A stretch of DNA of 64,000 bases, taken from contig NZ_QSRL01000003.1 in the NCBI RefSeq assembly GCF_003437035.1, positions 1 to 64,000 of the forward strand, given 5' to 3'. The position numbers and the translations under genes are program-made. Source of the DNA: Collinsella sp. TF08-11AT. GTDB taxonomy: Bacteria; Actinomycetota; Coriobacteriia; Coriobacteriales; Coriobacteriaceae. The notes beneath the pieces are model-generated. The model saw nothing but the letters and a program-made list of their open reading frames with translations. It ran no database searches and was not told the origin of the DNA. The stretch's first letter is position 1. Every line of letters starts with the position of its first letter. Positions 55,579-64,000 of this stretch are shown one piece after another.

Positions 55579-56343
55579 TTAGTGGCAGCCGCAGCCCTCG
55601 TGGCCCTCGTGCTCGTGATGGCCGTGGCAGCCGCAGGACCCGCCATGCTCATGGGTGTGCTTGTGGTCGTGGCTGTGGCAGCCGCACGTGGCCTCGCCGT
55701 TCTGTGCGAGCGTGCCGGCGATAAGGGCCTCGACGCAAGCGTCGCAGCTGCCCTGGGCACCTGCGTATACCGTGATGCCGGCTTGAGCAAGCGCGTTGAT
55801 AGCGCCTCCGCCGATGCCGCCGCAGATGAGCGTGTCCACGCCGCCGTTGGCGAGCAGGCCCGCAAGTGCGCCGTGGCCGGTGCCGCCGGTGCCCACGACC
55901 TGCTCGTTGAGCACCTTGCCGTCCTGAATGTCGTAGATCTTGAACTGCTCGCTGCGGCCAAAGTGCATAAAGATGTTGCCATTGTCGTACGTGGTTGCCA
56001 CCCTCATGGTGCCGACCTCCTTTGCTGGCCATGCGGCCGTTGTCGTGGTGATGGGGGAGTACGCGATATTGCCGCCTTCGATGATGAGCGCCCGACCATT
56101 GACCAGCGCGTTTGCCACCTTGCGATGCGCGCGGCTGCAAATAGCCGCCACCGTGGCGCGCGCGATACCCATCTGCTTTGCGACTGCCTCTTGGTTAAGG
56201 CCTTCCAGGTCGCACAGGCGCAGCGCCTCGAGTTCGTCGACCGTCATGTCGATGGCGTCTCCGCTGGCTAGGCCGTCAGGGGTAAAGCCGCGGTATTCGG
56301 GGATGATCCCGACGCGGCGCAGTTTCTCGCGTCTTCCTGCCAT
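55579..56343 (-). CDS. DUF134 HTH - NifX/NafY-like fusion with metal-binding tail
   Basis: 254 residues on the minus strand. Residues 1-100 are a DUF134/UPF0251 DNA-binding domain (IDMTVDELEALRLCDLEGL, AVAKQMGIARATVAAICSRA). Residues ~112-215 are a dinitrogenase iron-molybdenum cofactor family domain (MRVATTYDNGNIFMHFGRSEQFKIYDI; GGIGGGAINALAQAGITVYAG). The last ~40 residues are His/Cys-rich (CGCHSHDHKHTHEHGG ... CGCH). A metal or Fe-S sensing repressor is a reasonable guess. Divergent from thyA, sharing a promoter region with CATATG palindromes. Confidence 0.85.
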   Translation of the reverse strand: MAGRREKLRRVGIIPEYRGFTPDGLASGDAIDMTVDELEALRLCDLEGLNQEAVAKQMGIARATVAAICSRAHRKVANALVNGRALIIEGGNIAYSPITTTTAAWPAKEVGTMRVATTYDNGNIFMHFGRSEQFKIYDIQDGKVLNEQVVGTGGTGHGALAGLLANGGVDTLICGGIGGGAINALAQAGITVYAGAQGSCDACVEALIAGTLAQNGEATCGCHSHDHKHTHEHGGSCGCHGHHEHEGHEGCGCH

Positions 56344-56357
56344 ACGTGCTCCTTATC

Positions 56358-56369
56358 TGACATATGTCA
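56358..56369. promoter_or_regulatory. Palindrome TGACATATGTCA
   Basis: Perfect 12-bp palindrome covering the expected start of transcription of the DUF134-NifX gene; probable operator. Confidence 0.6.
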
Positions 56370-56374
56370 ACAAT

Positions 56375-56402
56375 AGAATAGCGAACGCGCAGATTTACGC
56401 AA
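56375..56402 (-). promoter_or_regulatory. Promoter of the DUF134-NifX gene
   Basis: On the minus strand TTGCGT (56402-56397), 16-base spacer, TATTCT (56380-56375). Flanked by the two palindromes. Confidence 0.55.
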
Positions 56403-56407
56403 GGAAT

Positions 56408-56425
56408 TTCTGGCATATGCCAGAA
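56408..56425. promoter_or_regulatory. Palindrome TTCTGGCATATGCCAGAA
   Basis: Perfect 18-bp palindrome sharing the CATATG centre with the site at 56358; a further half-conserved GCATATG lies at 56433-56439. Likely second operator, also positioned to affect thyA. Confidence 0.6.
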
Positions 56426-56509
56426 AATGAAGGCATATGTTTGGGCTGTGGGGCCGCATGTGCCTGGGATACAATGAATCTCACTTTTAGGCGACTGACA
56501 GGAGGGTCA

Positions 56510-57358
56510 ATGAGCAAGGCTGATCAACAGTTTGTAACCATGTGCCGCGATATTTTGGGCCATGGCACCACCACCGAGGGCCAAAAGGTCCGCCCGGTGT
56601 GGGAGGATGGCACCCCTGCCTATACCATTAAAAACTTTGGTGTCACGGCACGCTATGACCTGCGCGAGGAGTTTCCGGCGCTTACCTTGCGTCGTACGGC
56701 CCTCAAATCTGCCATGGATGAGATCCTATGGATCTATCAAAAGAAGTCCAATAACGTGCATGACCTCAACAGCCATATTTGGGACGAGTGGGCCGACGAG
56801 ACTGGCTCCATCGGCAAGGCCTACGGGTATCAGATTGGGCAGAAGAGCCATTATGCCGAGGGCGACTTTGACCAGATGGATCGCGTGCTGTACGACCTTA
56901 AGAACACGCCGTACAGCCGCCGCATTATGACGAACACCTATGTGTTTAGCGACCTGTCCGAGATGCACCTGTATCCGTGTGCCTACAGCGTGACGTATAA
57001 CGTGACGCAGCGTCCGCAGGATGATAAACCGACGCTCAACATGATTCTCAACCAGCGCAGCCAGGATATTTTGGCTGCGAACAACTGGAATGTGTGCCAG
57101 TACGCCATTTTGCTGATGATGGTCGCGCAGTCGGTCGATATGATCGCTGGCGAGCTGCTGCATGTGATTGCCGATGCCCACATTTACGACCGTCATGTCG
57201 ATATCGTTCGCGAGCTTATTGAGCGTCCGCAGTTTGCTGCGCCCAAGGTAACGCTCAACCCCGATGTGCATGACTTCTATGCGTTTACGACCGATGATCT
57301 GATCGTCGAGGGCTATGAGCACGGCCCTCAGGTCAAGAACATCCCCATTGCGGTGTAG
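56510..57358 (+). CDS. thyA: Thymidylate synthase
   Basis: 282 residues from ATG 56510 (GGAGGG upstream). Catalytic Cys157 in MHLYPCAYSVTYNV, QRSQDILAANNWNVCQYA and HIYDRHVD near the end. The active-site context (PCAY rather than PCHxxxQF, ANNWN rather than GxPFN) is the Bacillus-type ThyA subgroup. Makes dTMP from dUMP, turning methylene-THF to DHF, which the next gene recycles. Confidence 0.93.
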   Translation: MSKADQQFVTMCRDILGHGTTTEGQKVRPVWEDGTPAYTIKNFGVTARYDLREEFPALTLRRTALKSAMDEILWIYQKKSNNVHDLNSHIWDEWADETGSIGKAYGYQIGQKSHYAEGDFDQMDRVLYDLKNTPYSRRIMTNTYVFSDLSEMHLYPCAYSVTYNVTQRPQDDKPTLNMILNQRSQDILAANNWNVCQYAILLMMVAQSVDMIAGELLHVIADAHIYDRHVDIVRELIERPQFAAPKVTLNPDVHDFYAFTTDDLIVEGYEHGPQVKNIPIAV

Positions 57359-57367
57359 GTGACGCGC

Positions 57368-57886
57368 ATGAGGTGTAAGCTTTCTGCCATTGTTGCCGTG
57401 TGTGACGATTGGGGCATTGGGTGCGAGGGTGACATGGTCGTGTCCAATCGCGCCGACATGCGCCATTTTGTGGCGTGTACCAAAGGTTGCCCGGTCATTA
57501 TGGGACGCAAGACGCTGCTGAGTTTTCCCGGCGGACGTCCGCTCAAGAACCGCCGCAATATCGTGCTCACGCGCGATGAGGACTTTGCTCCCGAGGGCGT
57601 CGACGTGGTGCATAGTATCGACGAGGCGCTTGCCGCGGTTGCCGATGAACCCGTTGCCTGGGTAATCGGCGGCGGCGAGGTATATCGACAGTTTTTGCCG
57701 TATTGCGTGGAGGCCGAGGTTACGCATAACCATTGCGTGCATGACGTGGATACGTACTTTCCCGATTTGGATGCCGATCCCGCGTGGGAGATTGCGCGGC
57801 GTGACGGTGTTGCCACGATTGCCTCGGGCGAGGGAGACGAGGGTGTCGATTATGAGTTCGTGACGTATCGTCGCGTTGAGGCGTAA
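57368..57886 (+). CDS. folA: Dihydrofolate reductase
   Basis: 172 residues from ATG 57368; GTG 57359 would add three. LSAIVAVCDDWGIGCEGDMVV, PVIMGRKTLLSFPGGRPLKNRRNIVLTRD and VIGGGEVYRQFL are DHFR motifs. Completes the thymidylate cycle with thyA ten bases upstream. Confidence 0.93.
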   Translation: MRCKLSAIVAVCDDWGIGCEGDMVVSNRADMRHFVACTKGCPVIMGRKTLLSFPGGRPLKNRRNIVLTRDEDFAPEGVDVVHSIDEALAAVADEPVAWVIGGGEVYRQFLPYCVEAEVTHNHCVHDVDTYFPDLDADPAWEIARRDGVATIASGEGDEGVDYEFVTYRRVEA

Positions 57887-57995
57887 ATCGTCTGGCGTGA
57901 ACGGTATCATCGGGTTGTTTGAATGCATGGGGCGGCGCTTAGCGTCGCCTCGTTTGGTATAGATGTGCTGTAAAGAAGGGTGCGGGCTGGCTGCT

Positions 57996-58910
57996 ATGAC
58001 TGATGCCGTTGAGGTGCTGCGAATCGATTCTCTCGAGGACGAGCGGCTCGATGCCTACGTGCGACTGACCGAGCGTGAGCTTCGCTGCGTGCTGGAGCCG
58101 CAGAAGGGCATTTTTATCGCCGAGAGTGCCAAGGTCATCGAGCGTGCGGTTCGCGCCGGATACCAGCCGGTGAGCTTTCTTTTGGGCGAGCGCTGGCTCG
58201 ACCAGATGATGCCGCTGTTTGAGCGCCTGATTGTGCGCGAGGGCGCGGGTCCGGTTCCTGTGTTCGTTGCCTCCATGGAGCTCATGGAGCAGCTGACGGG
58301 TTTTAACGTGACGCGCGGTGCGCTCGCGGCATTCCGTCGTCCGCGCCAGATTCCAGTAGCCGAGTTCCTGGGTGGCGTCGTCGAGGCGGCGGGGGAGCGC
58401 CCGGTGCGCGTGTGCGTGCTCGAGGGCATTGTCGACCACACAAACGTCGGCGCGATTTTCCGCTCGGCGGCTGCGCTGAACGTCGATGGCATTTTGGTGA
58501 GCCCTACGTGCTGCGATCCGCTGTACCGTCGCTCGGCCCGCGTGAGCATGGGCACGGTGTTCCAGGTGCCCTGGACACGCATTGGCAGCGAAGCGCGCGT
58601 ATGGCCGCATGATGGGCTGGCGGCGCTACACGATGCCGGCTTTTCGTGTGCCGCTATGGCGTTGACGGATGATTCGGTGTCGCTGGACGATCCCGCGCTC
58701 CAGGAGATTGACCGCCTGGCAATCTTTATGGGCACCGAGGGTGCTGGCTTGGGCGCCAAGACCATTGCAGGCTGCGACCGCGCCGTGCGTATTCCGATGG
58801 CACATGGGGTCGATTCACTCAACGTGGCCGCGGCAAGCGCTGTTGCCTTTTGGCAGCTGTGCCCGCATGTGAGCAACGAGTACCACTACCAGCCGGGGCT
58901 GTATCACTAG
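57996..58910 (+). CDS. SpoU/TrmH-family RNA 2'-O-methyltransferase
   Basis: 304 residues from ATG 57996 (ATG 57963 would add eleven). N-terminal substrate-binding part (GIFIAESAKVIERAV), then SPOUT knot motifs VCVLEGIVDHTNVGAIFRSAAAL, MGTEGAGLGAKTIAGCDRAVRIPM and DSLNVAAASAVA. Methylates a ribose in tRNA or rRNA; target unknown. A GGCGGCGCT/AGCGTCGCC hairpin lies just upstream (57931). Confidence 0.88.
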   Translation: MTDAVEVLRIDSLEDERLDAYVRLTERELRCVLEPQKGIFIAESAKVIERAVRAGYQPVSFLLGERWLDQMMPLFERLIVREGAGPVPVFVASMELMEQLTGFNVTRGALAAFRRPRQIPVAEFLGGVVEAAGERPVRVCVLEGIVDHTNVGAIFRSAAALNVDGILVSPTCCDPLYRRSARVSMGTVFQVPWTRIGSEARVWPHDGLAALHDAGFSCAAMALTDDSVSLDDPALQEIDRLAIFMGTEGAGLGAKTIAGCDRAVRIPMAHGVDSLNVAAASAVAFWQLCPHVSNEYHYQPGLYH

Positions 58911-59035
58911 GCAGATAGTTAGCACCGGGCTCTGGTTCGGGGCGTTTCGGCCGACGTCGGTCGGTGCTAAGCTGGTATTGGCTTTGGTCTTAAATTGCCG
59001 TTTTGTTGTTTGACGTATGCTGGTGGGGAGGGCGT

Positions 59036-60385
59036 GTGGCTAAGAAATCTACGGCTATCGATGTAACGCAGGGTGTCATTTGGCAACAGCTGCTGTCGCT
59101 GTGCGTCCCTATCTTCTTTAGCTCGTTTTTTCAGCAGGCTTACACGCTTATTGGTACGTATATCGTCGGCCAGTTTGGCGGCAAGCTCGCGCTGGGTGGC
59201 ATTCAAGCCACGATGGTGCTCACCGAGCTCTGCATTGGCTTTTGCGTTGGCGTTGGCGCTGGCTGCGCGGTCATTACGGGCCAGTTTTTTGGCCAGCACG
59301 ATGACGAGCGCCTGAGCCGATCGGTCCATACGGCTATGACGCTCGCGCTGGTGGGCGGCATTGTCATTTCCATTCTGGGCATGGTGTTTGTCGAGCCGAT
59401 GCTTGTGTTGATGAATACACCGCATGAGCTGCTGGCCGAGGGTGTGGCCTATGCCCGTTGCTACTTTGCCGCCATGTTTGCGGCGCTGCTGCTCAATATG
59501 GGGACGGCGCTGTTGCGCGCCGTGGGCGACACGCGCGGTCCGGCGGTTATTATTGCATCCGGCTGCTTCGTCAATGTGGCATTCGACATTCTCTTTGTCG
59601 CCGTGCTGCACATGGAAGCGCTGGGCTGCGGCATCGCGATCGTGCTGACTATCTGCACCAATGCCTCGATGATTCTGGTTCGTATGATGCGCGCTCCGGG
59701 TGCGTGGCGGTTGTCGCTATCCAAGCTCGGTATCGATCGCGGCATTTGCAAGAGCATGCTTTCGTGTGGTCTTCCGCTGGGCGTTCAGTCTGCGGCGTAT
59801 TCGATCTCCAACGTTTTGATTCAGGTGTCGGTCAACTCGTTTGGTGCCGATGTCACGACCGCTTGGGGCCTTTCCGGCCGCCTGGACGGCATTATCTGGA
59901 TGGTGACCGAGGCGCTCGGCGTGTCGATCACCACGTTCTCGGCGCAGAACTTTGGTGCGCGCAATTACGATCGCATGCGAAAGGGATACCACACGTCGCT
60001 CGTGCTGTCGTTTATGCTCATTGGTGGCCTGTCTGCCGTGCTGCTTGTGTTCTCGGGTCCGTTGTCGCGTTTGTTCATCGACGATGCCGCGATTTCGGCC
60101 TACACCACGACGATTCTTCATTTCATCGCGCCGTTCTACGCGATCTTCTCGATTATCGAAAATGCGTCGGGCTCCATTCGCGGCGCCGGCGTGAGCTTGC
60201 AGCCCATGCTGCTCACGATTTTTGGCACCGTCGTGCTCAGGGTGATCTGGGTGTTTGCGATTATGCCGTTCGATCCGTCGCTTGAGCACCTGCTGCTGGT
60301 TTACCCCGTAACCTGGCTCATCACGGCCACGATGTTTACCATCTACCACCACAGCGGCAACTGGCTCGGCCGCGCCACCGCCTAA
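59036..60385 (+). CDS. MATE-family multidrug/cation antiporter
   Basis: 449 residues from GTG 59036 (GGGAGGG upstream). Twelve hydrophobic spans; PIFFSSFFQQAYTLIGTYIVG and GGIQATMVLTEL at the start and LPLGVQSAAYSISNVLIQ half-way mark the two MatE repeats. Exports drugs or metabolites by Na+/H+ exchange. A TTAGCACCG/CGGTGCTAA hairpin (58919/58962) separates it from the methyltransferase gene. Confidence 0.9.
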   Translation: MAKKSTAIDVTQGVIWQQLLSLCVPIFFSSFFQQAYTLIGTYIVGQFGGKLALGGIQATMVLTELCIGFCVGVGAGCAVITGQFFGQHDDERLSRSVHTAMTLALVGGIVISILGMVFVEPMLVLMNTPHELLAEGVAYARCYFAAMFAALLLNMGTALLRAVGDTRGPAVIIASGCFVNVAFDILFVAVLHMEALGCGIAIVLTICTNASMILVRMMRAPGAWRLSLSKLGIDRGICKSMLSCGLPLGVQSAAYSISNVLIQVSVNSFGADVTTAWGLSGRLDGIIWMVTEALGVSITTFSAQNFGARNYDRMRKGYHTSLVLSFMLIGGLSAVLLVFSGPLSRLFIDDAAISAYTTTILHFIAPFYAIFSIIENASGSIRGAGVSLQPMLLTIFGTVVLRVIWVFAIMPFDPSLEHLLLVYPVTWLITATMFTIYHHSGNWLGRATA

Positions 60386-60418
60386 TGATCCGTTTTCCTC
60401 CGTCCCCTTCGGATCATT
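60384..60418. terminator. Bidirectional terminator overlapping both stop codons
   Basis: AATGATCCG (60384) pairs with CGGATCATT (60410). The stem overlaps the TAA of the MATE gene and abuts the stop of the cobO gene on the other strand, so convergent transcripts end in the same hairpin. Confidence 0.55.
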
Positions 60419-60903
60419 TAGTATTCGATGCCTTGGCGGGCTAGGAGGCCTTCGTCGAAGTAGTGTTTGACGGGGCGCATTTCGGTAACTAGGTCGGCAA
60501 GGTCGGCGAGGGGCAGCAGGCCGCGGCCGGTGAGCACGAGCTCCGTGGTGGTTGGTTTCATCGCGATCAACGCTTCGACATCTTCGCGCGTCACAAAGCC
60601 CCGTCGCATGGCCTCGCCGAGTTCATCCAAAATCAGAACGTCGACCTGTGATATCTGCTCGCGCGCCAGCTCCATGATCTGTGCAGCGCAGGCTTCGGGT
60701 GTGTCGCGGTTGGCTTGTACGATGCGTAGCCCCAATCGAGGAGCTGCGTCATGTTCGGCGCAGTGCAGCTTCTTGGCAAACTGAAGCATGAGTACGTTAA
60801 GTCCATAGCCCGTGGCGCGCAGCGCGAGCCCCAGCGCAGCCGTCGTCTTGCCCTTGCCGTCGCCCGTATAGATTTGAACCTTGCCGACTCCCAGTGATGC
60901 CAT
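60418..60903 (-). CDS. cobO: Corrinoid (cob(I)yrinic acid a,c-diamide) adenosyltransferase
   Basis: 161 residues. P-loop IYTGDGKGKTTAALG, VDVLILDELGEAM and LVLTGRGLLP of the CobO/BtuR family. Makes adenosylcobalamin from salvaged corrinoids. I found no cobalamin riboswitch in the 77 bases before it. The family is typical of gut anaerobes that scavenge B12. Confidence 0.93.
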   Translation of the reverse strand: MASLGVGKVQIYTGDGKGKTTAALGLALRATGYGLNVLMLQFAKKLHCAEHDAAPRLGLRIVQANRDTPEACAAQIMELAREQISQVDVLILDELGEAMRRGFVTREDVEALIAMKPTTTELVLTGRGLLPLADLADLVTEMRPVKHYFDEGLLARQGIEY

Positions 60904-60980
60904 CTCTGTCCTTTCGTGCCCGGCGTCGGTTTATCGCCGTCCGGGTTGGGTATTCTAGAAAACATTATCAACCCCAGTAG

Positions 60981-62888
60981 ATGGAGTTCAAGCAGATGGA
61001 GATGGATGACAATAAACGTAGACGGAATATGATCCTCTACGTGCTCATCGCCTTCGTCGTCTACCTCGTGCTCTCGACCGTTCTGTTCCCCAACATCGGT
61101 CACACGCAGCAGATTACGAAGACCGATTATTCGACGTTTGTCAAAGCGCTCGATAAGAAGAGCGTCGACAAGGTCGAGTACAACACGGACGATTACACGA
61201 TTTATTACACCAAGAAGGGCGAGGACGAGAATATCGCCTACAAGACGACCGGCGTGCCGAGTGACACGGGCTTTACCGATCGCGTGCTCGAGGCCGGCGC
61301 CTCGCTGGAGTCGGTGGTTCCCGATAAGAACTCGGGCCTGATGACTTACTACTTGCTCACGCTCGTCCTTCCCATGGCGATTTTCTTCCTCATCGGCTGG
61401 TGGCTCAACCGCCGTATGAAGAAGGCCATGGGCGATGACGGCCCGTCCATGAATTTTGGTGGCGGCGGCTTTGGCGGCGGCGGTCTGGGTAAGTCCGGTG
61501 CGCGCGTTATCGCCTCCAAGGATGTTGGCGTGACCTTTAAGGATGTTGCTGGTCAGGAAGAGGCCAAGGAATCCCTGAAGGAGGTCGTCGACTTTCTGGA
61601 GAAGCCGCAGCGCTATGAGGAAATCGGCGCCAAGCTGCCGCGCGGTGCTCTTCTCGTGGGCCCTCCTGGCACTGGTAAGACCCTGCTTGCCAAGGCTGTT
61701 GCCGGCGAGGCGGGCGTACCGTTCTTTAGCATTTCGGGCTCTGAGTTCGTCGAGATGTTCGTCGGCCGTGGCGCCGCCAAGGTGCGCGACCTGTTTAAGC
61801 AGGCTAAGGAAAAGGCCCCCTGTATCGTATTTATCGATGAGATTGATACCATCGGCAAAAAGCGTGACGGTGGCGGCTTTAGCGGCAACGACGAGCGTGA
61901 GCAAACGCTCAACCAGCTGCTGACCGAGATGGATGGCTTCGACAACCACAAGGGTATCGTCGTCCTCGCTGCCACCAACCGTCCTGACAGCCTCGATCCC
62001 GCTCTGCTGCGCCCCGGTCGTTTTGACCGCCGTATCCCCGTTGAGCTGCCCGACCTGACCGGCCGCAAGAACATCCTCGAGCTTCACGCCAAGAGTGTGA
62101 AGACCGAGCCGCCGATCGATCTGACCGCGATTGCCCGCGCCACGCCCGGAGCCTCGGGCGCCGACCTGGCCAATATCATCAACGAGGGCGCCCTGCGCGC
62201 CGTTCGCGAGGGTCGCAAGCGTGCAACCCAGGACGACTTCGAGGAGTCGGTGGAGGTCGTCATCGCCGGCCAGCAGCGTAAGTCCACGGTGCTGTCCGAT
62301 CACGAGAAACAGGTCGTGTCCTATCACGAGATCGGCCATGCCATCGTTGCCGCCCGCCAGAAGGGTTCTGCGCCGGTTACGAAGATCACCATCGTGCCGC
62401 GTACGAGCGGTGCTCTGGGCTACACCATGCAGGTCGAGGAGGACGAGCGCTTCTTGACCACGCGCCAGGAGGTGCTCGACAAGCTCGCTGTCTACTGCGG
62501 CGGACGTGCTGCCGAGGAGCTCATCTTTGGTGAGATGACGACTGGCGCGGCCAATGATATCGAGCAGGCCACCAAGCTCGCCCGCAACATGGTGACGCGC
62601 TTTGGTATGTCGGAAGAGTTTGGCATGATGGCGCTCGGTACCGTTCAGAATGCCTACCTCAACCAGGACACGTCGCTCACCTGTGCCCCCGGTACGGCCG
62701 AGCGCGTCGACGCGATCGTCGCCAAGCTGATCGAGGACGCACATGACCGCGCCCTGCAGATCCTCAAGGAGAACAAGTTTAAGCTCCATGAGCTGGCTCG
62801 TTATCTGTACAAGAAGGAGACGATCACGGGCGAGGAGTTCATGAATCTCCTCACGCGCGAGAATCCGCTGATGCCAAAGCAGCAGTAA
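60981..62888 (+). CDS. ftsH: ATP-dependent zinc metalloprotease FtsH
   Basis: 635 residues; in-frame ATGs at 60981, 60996 and 61002. Two membrane spans (~15-35 and ~120-140) around an outside domain, glycine-rich linker, AAA module with [11 protein letters not shown] (~226), FIDEIDTIG and the second region of homology [12 protein letters not shown], and the HEIGH zinc site at ~449-453. Degrades misassembled membrane and regulatory proteins. Confidence 0.95.
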   Translation: MEFKQMEMDDNKRRRNMILYVLIAFVVYLVLSTVLFPNIGHTQQITKTDYSTFVKALDKKSVDKVEYNTDDYTIYYTKKGEDENIAYKTTGVPSDTGFTDRVLEAGASLESVVPDKNSGLMTYYLLTLVLPMAIFFLIGWWLNRRMKKAMGDDGPSMNFGGGGFGGGGLGKSGARVIASKDVGVTFKDVAGQEEAKESLKEVVDFLEKPQRYEEIGAKLPRGALLVGPPGTGKTLLAKAVAGEAGVPFFSISGSEFVEMFVGRGAAKVRDLFKQAKEKAPCIVFIDEIDTIGKKRDGGGFSGNDEREQTLNQLLTEMDGFDNHKGIVVLAATNRPDSLDPALLRPGRFDRRIPVELPDLTGRKNILELHAKSVKTEPPIDLTAIARATPGASGADLANIINEGALRAVREGRKRATQDDFEESVEVVIAGQQRKSTVLSDHEKQVVSYHEIGHAIVAARQKGSAPVTKITIVPRTSGALGYTMQVEEDERFLTTRQEVLDKLAVYCGGRAAEELIFGEMTTGAANDIEQATKLARNMVTRFGMSEEFGMMALGTVQNAYLNQDTSLTCAPGTAERVDAIVAKLIEDAHDRALQILKENKFKLHELARYLYKKETITGEEFMNLLTRENPLMPKQQ

Positions 62889-62907
62889 GGCTGGTTGCAC
62901 AACGTCG

Positions 62908-62948
62908 AACGCCCCATTTGAGTTTCTATCTCAAATGGGGCGTTTTGT
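62908..62948 (+). terminator. Terminator after ftsH
   Basis: AACGCCCCATTTGAG, loop TTTCTAT, CTCAAATGGGGCGTT, TTGTTT: perfect 15-bp stem. Confidence 0.85.
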
Positions 62949-62963
62949 TTGGGAGGGATATGT

Positions 62964-63455
62964 ATGAAGATCGTGGTGAGTGCCTGCTTGATGGGAGAGA
63001 GCTGCAAATATAACGGGCTCGACAATTACCATCGCGCGTTGGTCGAGGCCTGCGAACGCACAGGGACCGAGGTCCTGTTGGTGTGCCCCGAGGTTTTTGG
63101 CGGCTTGCCCACACCGCGCAAGCCGTCCGAGATTGTGAATGGCGAGGTTTGTACCTGCGAGGGCATCTCGGTCGATCGCGAGTTTCGCCTGGGTGCAGAG
63201 CGCGCGCTCGATATGTGCGAGCAGGCGGGCGGCCCGTCCGAGATCGCTGCGTGCGTCTTACAGGACCGTAGCCCCTCGTGCGGTGCGGGTCGCGTCTACG
63301 ATGGCACCTTTAGCGGCACGCTCACTGTGGGCAATGGTGTTTTTGTCGATCTGCTGCTGCGTCACGGGTACCGTGTGATTCCGGCTAGCGAGTTCGATCC
63401 CAGCATACTGGAACATTGTCCACAGCACTCGAACCCAACACTTCCTCACGGGTGA
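62964..63455 (+). CDS. DUF523 family protein
   Basis: 163 residues from ATG 62964 (GGGAGG). Conserved cysteines of the family: VSACLMGESCKYNG, VCPEVFGGL and LQDRSPSCGAGRVYDGTF. Function unknown (YbbK-like). The final ~15 residues (SILEHCPQHSNPTLPHG) run into an antisense recombinase remnant, suggesting the original end was replaced by an insertion near 63405. Confidence 0.85.
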   Translation: MKIVVSACLMGESCKYNGLDNYHRALVEACERTGTEVLLVCPEVFGGLPTPRKPSEIVNGEVCTCEGISVDREFRLGAERALDMCEQAGGPSEIAACVLQDRSPSCGAGRVYDGTFSGTLTVGNGVFVDLLLRHGYRVIPASEFDPSILEHCPQHSNPTLPHG

Positions 63456-63540
63456 CCGTTTTGGCATCATCCGTGAAGTTGATATTGAGTACGACCCGGT
63501 CATCAAAGACGTAGACCGAGTTGACAGGCGCCGTACCCAT
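63385..63540 (-). pseudogene. C-terminal remnant of a large serine recombinase
   Basis: The minus-strand frame contains APVNSVYVFDDRVVLNINFT and DDAKTVTREEV, the usual C-terminal tail of phage/ICE serine integrases (FVNSVYVYDDKIVLxFNY). No catalytic domain is present upstream. It marks a former integration event. Confidence 0.6.
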
Positions 63541-63629
63541 GCAGCCCCTCCCCACGGCCCTCGCGCAGGAACGCGCACACGGCCTTCCCGTCTCTTGCGC
63601 CTCTCCCGGAACTGTCCACATCAGCGTAG

Positions 63630-63860
63630 CCAATCCAGTCCGCCAAGGGCTGCAGCCCGGACAACGCGGCGATGGAGGGCTTCTTCGGCCTGCTCAAGAA
63701 GGAGTTCTGGCACGGCAGGGACTGGTCGGACTGGACCCCCGCCCGCTTCATCGAGGAACTCGGGGGCTGGATCGGCCGATACAATACGGAGAGGCGCAGC
63801 GATGCGCTCGGTGGCCGCACCCCGGCCGAGTTCCGCTCCGCGCTGGGAAGGGCCGCGTAA
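63630..63860 (+). pseudogene. IS3-family transposase remnant (C-terminal end)
   Basis: Frame open from 63630 after a TAG at 63627: SPDNAAMEGFFGLLKKEFWH carries the catalytic Glu context (DNAxxExFF) and GWIGRYNTERRSDALGGRTP the downstream NxxRxHxxLxxxTP motif of IS3 (IS150/IS2-like) transposases. The first ~200 residues of the enzyme are missing. The last 140 bases of the window hold nothing I can name. Confidence 0.75.
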
Positions 63861-64000
63861 CGGTCCAAGAAATCGTCCGCAGTCCCCATTCTTGCCCCTT
63901 TGGGACGGCTTCTTGTTGGGGCGTGCCTGCCCCAAACCCTGCTAGGAACGAGTGCAGCAAACTGGAATTTTAAATTACTCTTTGCAAATAACCTTTGAAC

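Noticed and set aside
60904..60980. Cobalamin riboswitch before cobO
   Set aside because: The interval is only 77 bases and lacks a B12-box-like sequence.

Overview
The window looks like a chromosomal segment of a Coriobacteriia gut actinobacterium, most likely Collinsella or a close relative. This is inferred from the high GC of the housekeeping genes, the order rimP-nusA-infB-rbfA-nrnA-truB-ribF-dnaG-rpoD and rpmF-plsX-acpP-rnc-smc-ftsY-ffh, frequent GTG/TTG starts, and the family content. No 16S gene is present, so the genus is an inference.

Region 1 (1-8257, + strand) is the distal part of a surface-polysaccharide operon: the end of an RmlC-RmlD fusion for dTDP-rhamnose, an O-acetyltransferase with a 10-G tract at its 3' end, two family 2 glycosyltransferases, an EpsG-type polymerase, a Wzx-type flippase, a polysaccharide pyruvyl transferase and a short-chain dehydrogenase. 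Its genes are AT-richer than the core genes. Region 2 (8293-10920, - strand) is a large secreted transglutaminase-like protein with four Ig-like repeats.

Region 3 (about 11,000-21,000) is an accessory, defence-like island: a reverse transcriptase preceded by a promoter and a structured leader that may be a non-coding RNA; an unrecognised 272-residue protein; a second copy of the leader and signal-peptide region of the secreted protein, cut off after about 43 codons; a membrane protein next to a SIR2-domain protein; a small toxin/antitoxin-like pair behind a 12+12 bp palindrome; decayed genes; and intergenic repeats.

Region 4 (21,025-27,919) has a PLP-fold protein that seems to lack the catalytic lysine, a ModE-type regulator, guaB, leuS with a long hairpin leader, and a lipoprotein. 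Region 5 (28,182-39,809) is the translation/transcription operon (rimP, nusA, infB, rbfA, nrnA, truB, ribF, dnaG) followed by the main sigma factor. Two identical tRNA-Asn genes follow. Region 6 (40,591-55,458) holds an Asp23-family gene, fakA-like gene, recG, rsmD, coaD, two small conserved genes, rpmF, plsX, acpP, rnc, smc, ftsY and ffh: fatty-acid/phospholipid supply, ribosome biogenesis, chromosome condensation and protein targeting. Region 7 (55,579-63,455) has a DUF134-NifX fusion with CATATG palindromes in its promoter, thyA-folA, an RNA methyltransferase, a MATE transporter, a corrinoid adenosyltransferase, ftsH and a DUF523 gene. The window ends in remnants of a serine recombinase and an IS3-type transposase.

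Several intergenic spaces carry imperfect palindromes of about 95-165 bp that look like dispersed repeats of this lineage. No CRISPR array or rRNA was seen.
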